Shown piece by piece: positions 35,074 to 40,129 of a stretch of 52,874 nt of DNA. A program made the translations under genes and the position numbers. Source of the DNA: JAKQHY01 sp034429475 (lineage in GTDB: Bacteria; Chloroflexota; Anaerolineae; B4-G1; SLSP01); the NCBI GenBank assembly GCA_034429475.1, contig DAOUGD010000086.1, positions 1-52,874 of the forward strand, written 5' to 3'. The notes beneath the pieces are model-generated. The model did no database searches. It was not told where the DNA came from and was given only the letters and a program-made list of their open reading frames with translations. Each line of letters begins with the position of its first letter. The stretch's first letter is position 1.

Positions 35074-35102
35074 ATAGTAACACACTTTTCAAATTAAATC
35101 AA
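35074..35102 (-). promoter_or_regulatory. Sigma70-type promoter of the importer operon
   Basis: On the minus strand, TTGATT (35097-35102) and TACTAT (35074-35079) are separated by 17 bp, with TG one base before the -10 (extended -10). The leader to the oppF start is about 75 nt. Confidence 0.7.
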
Positions 35103-35145
35103 GAGGGGTAGACCTTTTTTAGCTCTAAATTGGAAAATTGAGCTT

Positions 35146-35183
35146 ACCCCCCCAAGAAGCAGAACATCTTCATCTTAGGGGGT
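35146..35183 (-). terminator. Probable terminator of the hpt genes
   Basis: On the minus strand ACCCCCTAAGATGAAG and CTTCTTGGGGGGGT form an interrupted stem, followed after ten bases by TTTT. It separates the salvage genes from the importer promoter. Confidence 0.55.
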
Positions 35184-35230
35184 GTTGGCAGTTTGTCAAG
35201 AATCACCAGGGAGGGTGAATGACGCCAGCG

Positions 35231-35788
35231 CTAATGAACCTCGTTCTGATACACTTCGGCCTTGAGCACCCCAATGAAAGGGATGTTGCGATACTGCTCG
35301 GAATAATCCAGCCCATACCCCATCACAAACTCATTTGGAACTTCAAAGCCCACAAAATCCAGTGGTACATCCACTTCGCGGCGGCTGGGTTTATTGAGCA
35401 ACGTGACAACGCGAACGCTGGCCGGACGGCGCGCCGCAAAGTGCCGCAGGATGTAAGTGAGGGTGTGACCGGAGTCCACAATGTCCTCCACGATGATCAC
35501 ATGGCGGCCTTCAATGGTGGAGGCCAAATCCAGCAGAATCCGCACCACCCCACTGCTGCTTGTCCCGCCCCCATAGCTAGAGATTTCCATAAAGTCAATT
35601 TCATGGCGGAAGGTGAGCCGGCGCGTCAAATCGGCCAAAAACATAAATGCGCCTTTGAGGATGCACACCAACATGGGGTAATCCTCGTCGGTGTACAGCG
35701 CGTTCATCTCTGCCCCTAATTCGGCAATGCGCTGTTGCAATTGCGTCTCAGAAATCAATACCTTCTCAATATCGTCAAATAAGGACAT
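35231..35788 (-). CDS. hpt: Hypoxanthine phosphoribosyltransferase (paralogue 1)
   Basis: A 185-residue purine phosphoribosyltransferase. The PRPP-binding motif is VIIVEDIVDSGHTL, the flexible loop region EISSYGGGTSSSG, and the base-contact region near DFVGFEVPNEFVMGYGLDY, typical of hypoxanthine/guanine enzymes. It makes IMP or GMP from a free base and PRPP. GGAGGAA precedes the ATG. A close paralogue lies immediately upstream on the same strand, separated only by a cloverleaf repeat. Confidence 0.9.
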   Translation of the reverse strand: MSLFDDIEKVLISETQLQQRIAELGAEMNALYTDEDYPMLVCILKGAFMFLADLTRRLTFRHEIDFMEISSYGGGTSSSGVVRILLDLASTIEGRHVIIVEDIVDSGHTLTYILRHFAARRPASVRVVTLLNKPSRREVDVPLDFVGFEVPNEFVMGYGLDYSEQYRNIPFIGVLKAEVYQNEVH

Positions 35789-35822
35789 CGGTAGTTCCTC
35801 CGAAAATAACGAGATGAGGGGG

Positions 35823-35873
35823 CGTAGTAGGCGCTTCCGCGCCGTAAATATGGGCGATAAATCGCCTACTACG
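35823..35873. repeat. Cloverleaf-like inverted repeat (CGTAGTA family), copy 2
   Basis: CGTAGTAGGCG (35823-35833) pairs with CGCCTACTACG (35863-35873). Inside, GCGC-TTCC-GCGC and GGCGAT-AA-ATCGCC form alternative small hairpins. The layout matches the element at 1647-1737. It lies between the two hpt genes. Confidence 0.85.
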
Positions 35874-35876
35874 AAC

Positions 35877-36437
35877 CTATTGTTGATAGGTACTGGGCTT
35901 CAACGCCGCAATGTAGGGCAGCGTGCGGAAACGGTCTACAAAGTCCAGCCCATACCCCACCACCCAGACGTCGGGAATCTCGAAGCCCAAATAGTCAATG
36001 GAGACTTTGACCTTGCAGCGCTCCGGTTTACTCAGCAGTACCGCTGTGCGTAGCGATGCCGGATTGCGCGCCGCAAACGTGCGCAGCAGGTAACTCAGCG
36101 TGTACCCGGTGTCCAAAATATCTTCTATGATCAGGACGTGCCGCCCAGTCACACTGATGCGCGTGTCCATAATCATCCGCACCGATCCGGTGGCCTCCGT
36201 CGTGTCACCATAGCTGGATAGAGCAATGAAGTCCACCCGGTGGGGAACGGTAAGACACCGGGTCAAATCAGCCATGAACACAAACGCACCCTTCAAAACG
36301 CCGACAACGAGGAACTCCTCATTGCGCAGACCGGCGTAATCCGTGCTGATCAAGTCAGCCAACTGCTGCACGCGCTGCTGGATTGTGGCTTCGTCCAGCA
36401 AAATACGCTCGACGGAATCAGGAATAGGAACACTCAT
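35877..36437 (-). CDS. hpt: Hypoxanthine phosphoribosyltransferase (paralogue 2)
   Basis: A 186-residue purine phosphoribosyltransferase with PRPP motif VLIIEDILDTGYTL, loop IALSSYGDTTEATG and base site DYLGFEIPDVWVVGYGLDF. It clearly shares ancestry with the gene downstream, but the two differ through most of their length, so the duplication is old or one copy was acquired. One may prefer guanine or xanthine over hypoxanthine. The ATG at 36437 was chosen because GAGGAGG lies eight nt upstream; the frame continues 16 codons further without a site. Confidence 0.9.
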   Translation of the reverse strand: MSVPIPDSVERILLDEATIQQRVQQLADLISTDYAGLRNEEFLVVGVLKGAFVFMADLTRCLTVPHRVDFIALSSYGDTTEATGSVRMIMDTRISVTGRHVLIIEDILDTGYTLSYLLRTFAARNPASLRTAVLLSKPERCKVKVSIDYLGFEIPDVWVVGYGLDFVDRFRTLPYIAALKPSTYQQ

Positions 36438-36463
36438 GGAACTTGCCTCCTCCCCCCATAGCC

Positions 36464-36513
36464 TCAACGGATTGGATGGATTCAACGGAAGATGGAGCCG
36501 TTAAGTCCGTTGA
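36464..36513. repeat. TCAACGGA / TCCGTTGA hairpin repeat
   Basis: TCAACGGA (36464-36471) pairs with TCCGTTGA (36506-36513); a second CAACGG inside can pair with CCGTTAA. It uses the same words as the repeats at 14715 and 38630. It lies between tdk and hpt paralogue 2, 26 nt from the latter's start. Confidence 0.75.
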
Positions 36514-36541
36514 AAAAACTGTCAATGGCGCGCACAAAACT

Positions 36542-37126
36542 TTAGCGCCGGGGCACCTGATGGTGCATCCGGCAACGCGCTTCGTACACTTCGCTGGCGC
36601 CCACCAGGACGACGGGGTCGTCATAGTAAGCAGGCTGGCCCTCAATCAGGCGCTGCGTGCGGCTGGCTGCCGCGCCACACACCACGCAGATCGCCTGGAG
36701 TTTGTCCACGCGCTCGGCCACCGCGAGCAACTGAGGAATGGGGCCGAACGGCTCGCCCCGAAAATCCATGTCTAACCCGGCACAGATCACCCGCTTGCCC
36801 TGCTCCGCCAGATAAGTACACACATCAATCACCCCCACATCGAAAAACTGTACTTCGTCAATCGCCACCACATCGGCAGTCGGATCATACAAGGCGCGTA
36901 ACTGCGCGCTGTCGCTAACGGGGATGGCCGTTTCCTGCAAACCATTATGGGAGGCAATCGCTTTATGAGCGTAGCGGTCGTCTATGGCGGGCTTGAAGAC
37001 TTGGATTTTCTGACGGGCGATCTGCGCCCGGCGCAAACGCCGGATCAACTCCTCGGTCTTACCGCTGAACATACTGCCGCAGATAACCTCGATCCAACCA
37101 GCATTGCATAGTGAAGCATTGCTCAT
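36542..37126 (-). CDS. tdk: Thymidine kinase
   Basis: A 194-residue type II thymidine kinase. Walker A is GSMFSGKT, the acidic Walker B region is VVAIDEVQFFD, and the lasso domain has zinc ligands CVVC and a terminal C-R-M-H pair. It phosphorylates thymidine in salvage. The ATG at 37126 has CAGGAGT upstream; the frame continues 19 codons further into the terminator region and that part is rejected. It follows the rplU-rpmA-rpmE unit on the same strand behind a strong hairpin. Confidence 0.9.
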   Translation of the reverse strand: MSNASLCNAGWIEVICGSMFSGKTEELIRRLRRAQIARQKIQVFKPAIDDRYAHKAIASHNGLQETAIPVSDSAQLRALYDPTADVVAIDEVQFFDVGVIDVCTYLAEQGKRVICAGLDMDFRGEPFGPIPQLLAVAERVDKLQAICVVCGAAASRTQRLIEGQPAYYDDPVVLVGASEVYEARCRMHHQVPRR

Positions 37127-37183
37127 CAATATGACTCCTGAACGAGGGGGGAAATGGAATGTGAGGGTAAATATCGAAAACAA

Positions 37184-37212
37184 ACCGAGGCAGGGGATTT
37201 CCCTGCCTCGGT
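37184..37212 (-). terminator. Rho-independent terminator after rpmE
   Basis: ACCGAGGCAGGG and CCCTGCCTCGGT form a perfect 12-bp stem; on the minus strand it is followed by TTTGTTTTC. It closes the ribosomal protein operon; tdk may still receive read-through. Confidence 0.8.
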
Positions 37213-37222
37213 GACTTTATCA

Positions 37223-37708
37223 TTATACGGCAGCGCCCTCGGCCGGAGGTTCGTCGCCCGGCAAAACGTACCCTTGAGTGCGCAGTCCCTTCTTCAAATC
37301 GGCCAAAGTCTTGAGTCCAAAGCCTTTGATTTCGATGATGCCATCGTCGCCCTTTTCTTGCAGGAGCGTCATAACATCACCGACCTGTTCAATCCCGGCA
37401 TCAGCCAGGAGTTTTTCCACGCGCTTGCCCAACCCCAAGGTTTTGAGGCTGCGATCCGGCGCCGTGCGCGCGGCCTGGCGCCGCTCGATCTCTTTCCGCG
37501 ACTCCTCACGCGCTTGCAAACGCCGAATAAAGCGATCAACCTGACCTTCGGTGTCCACGATGCGCTGTTCTCCGGTGAAGTAGGGGTGACATGACGAGCA
37601 CACATCCGTGCGTAATTCGGGGACGGTAGCGCCTACCGTTCGCGTCGCGCCACATGCGCAGATCACCTTCGCATCAGGATACCACTTGGGATGCAGTTCC
37701 GGTTTCAT
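37223..37708 (-). CDS. rpmE: Ribosomal protein L31 fused to an RNA-polymerase-alpha-CTD-like domain
   Basis: A 161-residue protein, more than twice the normal L31 length. Residues 1-72 are L31 with zinc-type cysteines C17, C19, C37 and C40 (VICACGATRT, CSSCHPYFTG). A charged helix leads to residues 87-148, which read SLKTLGLGKRVEKLL, AGIEQVGDV and IKGFGLKTLADLKKGL. This is the pattern of the helix-hairpin-helix C-terminal domain of the RNA polymerase alpha subunit. The tail is acidic and proline-rich. Its ATG overlaps the rpmA stop by four bases. The fused domain could bind DNA, RNA or polymerase (inference). Confidence 0.85.
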   Translation of the reverse strand: MKPELHPKWYPDAKVICACGATRTVGATVPELRTDVCSSCHPYFTGEQRIVDTEGQVDRFIRRLQAREESRKEIERRQAARTAPDRSLKTLGLGKRVEKLLADAGIEQVGDVMTLLQEKGDDGIIEIKGFGLKTLADLKKGLRTQGYVLPGDEPPAEGAAV

Positions 37709-37965
37709 GCTTGCACCTCCGCCTGGGGATAAACGTGAACCCGCTTGCGACCCTGGCGGACATCGTAACGCACCTGCCCGTCTACCAGGGCAAAGAGGGT
37801 ATAATCCTTCCCCATCCCGACGTTCTCACCGGGCTTGATGTGCATTCCCACCTGGCGCACCAGGATATTGCCGGCGAGCACAGCCTGCCCACCGTATTTC
37901 TTGACGCCACGGCGCTTGGCCTGACTTTGGCGCCCGTTTGTACCACCTGTCTTCTTCCGTGCCAT
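37705..37965 (-). CDS. rpmA: Ribosomal protein L27
   Basis: An 86-residue bL27 with KKYGGQAVLAGNILVRQVG, HIKPGENVGMGKDYTLFALVDG and VHVYPQ. The N-terminal arm that reaches the peptidyl transferase centre starts MARKKTGGTNGR, an intact glycine-rich form without a cleavable extension. It lies 5 nt after rplU and overlaps rpmE by ATGA. Confidence 0.95.
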   Translation of the reverse strand: MARKKTGGTNGRQSQAKRRGVKKYGGQAVLAGNILVRQVGMHIKPGENVGMGKDYTLFALVDGQVRYDVRQGRKRVHVYPQAEVQA

Positions 37966-37970
37966 GCCTT

Positions 37971-38288
37971 CTATACTCCCTTTACAATTTCATCAACGTG
38001 CAGGCGCATATAGTTCTGGCGATGGCCCTGGCGCCGGCGGTACCGCTCCTTCGGGCGGTATTTGAAGATGTGCACTTTAGGCCCCCGAAATTCTTCCACC
38101 ACCGTGGCGAGTACTTTTGCCCCGGCAACGGTGGGTTGACCCACCATGACTTCTTCACCATCAGCCACCAGATAGACCTGATCCAGTTCTACCTGCGCCC
38201 CCACTGCATACGGGATGCGCTCTACCACCAGCTCTTTCCCGACCAGAGCTTTATACTGGTGTGTTCCAGATTTGATAACAGCGTACAC
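37971..38288 (-). CDS. rplU: Ribosomal protein L21
   Basis: A 105-residue bL21: YAVIKSGTHQYKALVGKEL, then VYLVADGEEVMVGQPTVAGA and KYRPKERYRRRQGHRQNY, which binds 23S rRNA. The start codon is GTG with GGGGAGG seven nt upstream. It heads the rplU-rpmA-rpmE operon behind a near-perfect consensus promoter. Confidence 0.95.
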   Translation of the reverse strand: MYAVIKSGTHQYKALVGKELVVERIPYAVGAQVELDQVYLVADGEEVMVGQPTVAGAKVLATVVEEFRGPKVHIFKYRPKERYRRRQGHRQNYMRLHVDEIVKGV

Positions 38289-38311
38289 GATGTATCCTCC
38301 CCTTACACAAT

Positions 38312-38336
38312 AAAAGCCAAACCCTTGCGGCTCGGC
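38312..38336 (-). promoter_or_regulatory. Leader hairpin of the rplU operon
   Basis: On the minus strand AGCCGA pairs with TTGGCT around an 11-13 nt loop and is followed by TTTATT, like an attenuator. Ribosomal L21 operons in other bacteria carry leader structures for feedback control; whether this is one is inference. Confidence 0.4.
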
Positions 38337-38345
38337 TGGTGATAC

Positions 38346-38373
38346 ATTATATGTAGGACAAGGATTTTGTCAA
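38346..38373 (-). promoter_or_regulatory. Consensus sigma70 promoter of rplU-rpmA-rpmE
   Basis: TTGACA and TATAAT, both perfect matches to the consensus, are separated by 16 bp on the minus strand. The leader to the GTG start is about 50 nt. Confidence 0.85.
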
Positions 38374-38460
38374 ACCCGGCGCGGGTCTTGCTCAAGACCT
38401 TATCATTCTCGCCAGCCCGCGCCTGTCGGGGAAACTTTGCGGCTGAAGCCGTCGGTAGAA

Positions 38461-38502
38461 AGGATGTTTTGCGGTGACGGTAGCTCGTCACCGCAAAATC
38501 CT
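38461..38502. repeat. 13-bp perfect hairpin in the rplU-radA gap
   Basis: TTTTGCGGTGACG (38467-38479) pairs with CGTCACCGCAAAA (38486-38498), extended by AGGA/TCCT; CTTTT follows on the plus strand. It sits in a 427-nt gap between divergent promoters and may be a decayed cloverleaf element (a CGGCT-GA-AGCCG hairpin lies just left of it). The gap 38503-38629 shows nothing else recognisable. Confidence 0.7.
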
Positions 38503-38629
38503 TTTAAACACAACGGCGCTAGCCGCCCTCTACGCCGCAGCGCACCGTTCAAGGAGAGAATGATAAAGTCCAGGGACCTTGCTTTTCGAGGGTTTCATAG
38601 TAATTGTGGAAGAGAATGGGGAAAGCTTA

Positions 38630-38656
38630 TCCGTTAAAATCCGCTGGATCTGTTGA
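38630..38656. repeat. TCCGTT-word repeat upstream of the radA promoter
   Basis: TCCGTTAAAATCCGCTGGAT, then CTGTTGA, a degenerate relative of the element at 14715-14741. It ends 12 nt before the radA -35 box. Confidence 0.65.
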
Positions 38657-38667
38657 TGAAAATGCCC

Positions 38668-38696
38668 TTGAAATAGAACGTAAGTTCTGGTATCAT
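38668..38696 (+). promoter_or_regulatory. Sigma70-type promoter of radA
   Basis: TTGAAA (38668-38673) and TATCAT (38691-38696) are separated by 17 bp; TGG before the -10 makes it an extended -10. Transcription should begin near 38703, just 13 nt before the radA ATG. Confidence 0.7.
38675..38688. promoter_or_regulatory. LexA-like box in the radA promoter
   Basis: AGAACGTAAGTTCT is an inverted repeat matching the GAAC-N4-GTTC core of Gram-positive-type LexA operators. It lies entirely in the spacer between -35 and -10, where binding would block RNA polymerase. Confidence 0.55.
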
Positions 38697-38715
38697 GAGA
38701 GATGAGGAGTGGTCT

Positions 38716-40107
38716 ATGGCAAAGAGTGAAGTGCGGTGGATTTGTAAAGAGTGTAACTGGAGTTTTGCCCGCTATATGGGAAAATGCCCCCACTGCGGCG
38801 CGTGGGACACCTTGATCGAGACGGTGATCGAGGCCGAGACCCCCGGCAGCACCGGCGCCTCTCTATCGCGCAGTCAGCAGCGCCCCCAACCCCTCAGTCA
38901 GGTGGATACCGGCGCGCTGGAACGCCTGCCCGTCGCTATGGCGGAATTTGCGCGAGTGTTGGGCGGCGGTCTGGTGCCCGGCTCGATTGTATTGATTGGC
39001 GGAGAACCGGGCATCGGTAAGTCCACTTTGCTGCTTCAAGTCGCAGCAGCGCTGGGCGCGGCAGAACGTCCGGTGCTCTACGTTTCCGGCGAAGAATCCC
39101 CGCACCAGATCAAGATGCGCGCGACGCGCCTGGGAATCACCGGCGATCCGCTGCATTTGCTCTCGGAGACCGAGACCAGCGCGATTTTGTCCCGCGCCGA
39201 GGAAATGCAGCCCAATCTGCAAGCGTTAGTCATTGACTCCGTGCAGACTGTCCACACAACAGAACTGGCGTCGGCGGCGGGGAATGTCAGCCAGGTGCGG
39301 GAATGTGCCGCCCGCTTTCAACGTTGGGCCAAAGAGACCGGCGTGCCGGTGTTTATCGTGGGACACGTGACAAAGGAAGGCTCTATTGCCGGGCCAAAGG
39401 TGCTGGAACACATCGTAGACACGGTGCTATACCTGGAAGGCGATCCGTTTCACACCTACCGCCTGCTGCGCAGCGTCAAAAACCGCTTCGGCGCCACCTC
39501 GGAGGTCGGCGTCTTTGAGATGCAGGAGCGGGGTATGGTCGAAGTCCCCAACCCATCGGAGGCGTTTCTGGCCGAGCGGATGGTCAACGTGCCCGGCTCG
39601 GCCATCGCCGTCACGCTGGAAGGCACGCGCCCGCTGCTGGTAGAAATCCAGGCGCTGGCGACGCCGACCAGCTTCGGCAACCCGCGCCGCACGGTCAATG
39701 GACTGGATTTCAACCGGCTGCTGCTGACCGTCGCGGTGCTGACCCGGCGGGTAGGCCAGCGGCTCGCCGAGCAGGACATCTTTGCCAACGTCGTCGGCGG
39801 CTTGCAGATTGAGGAGCCGGCCGCCGATCTGGCCGTCGCGGTGGCGCTCGCGTCCAGCCTCCGCGACCAGCCGGTGCCCGCCGATCTGGCGCTGATTGGC
39901 GAAATTGGGCTGTCCGGCGAGGTGCGCTCCATCGGCCAACTGGAGACGCGCTTGAACGAGGCGGCGCGCCTGGGCTTCCGCAAAGTCCTCATCCCCCGGC
40001 GGATGGGCCGGACGCCGTTGCGCATCCCCGACGGATTGCAAACGATCCAGGTGCGCTCCGTGAGCGAGGCGATTGACGCGGCCCTGGGAGCAAAACGTCA
40101 GGGGTGA
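38716..40107 (+). CDS. radA: DNA repair protein RadA
   Basis: A 463-residue RadA/Sms. It has an N-terminal zinc finger (CKEC and CPHC), a RecA-like ATPase with Walker A GEPGIGKST near residue 95 and the RadA motif KNRFG near 255, and a C-terminal Lon-like domain. RadA drives branch migration during recombination. The ATG at 38716 has GAGGAG upstream; an ATG seven codons earlier would lie before the predicted transcription start. ftsK follows after 22 nt. Confidence 0.95.
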   Translation: MAKSEVRWICKECNWSFARYMGKCPHCGAWDTLIETVIEAETPGSTGASLSRSQQRPQPLSQVDTGALERLPVAMAEFARVLGGGLVPGSIVLIGGEPGIGKSTLLLQVAAALGAAERPVLYVSGEESPHQIKMRATRLGITGDPLHLLSETETSAILSRAEEMQPNLQALVIDSVQTVHTTELASAAGNVSQVRECAARFQRWAKETGVPVFIVGHVTKEGSIAGPKVLEHIVDTVLYLEGDPFHTYRLLRSVKNRFGATSEVGVFEMQERGMVEVPNPSEAFLAERMVNVPGSAIAVTLEGTRPLLVEIQALATPTSFGNPRRTVNGLDFNRLLLTVAVLTRRVGQRLAEQDIFANVVGGLQIEEPAADLAVAVALASSLRDQPVPADLALIGEIGLSGEVRSIGQLETRLNEAARLGFRKVLIPRRMGRTPLRIPDGLQTIQVRSVSEAIDAALGAKRQG

Positions 40108-40129
40108 ACTGTGGTATCATAGGAACGAT

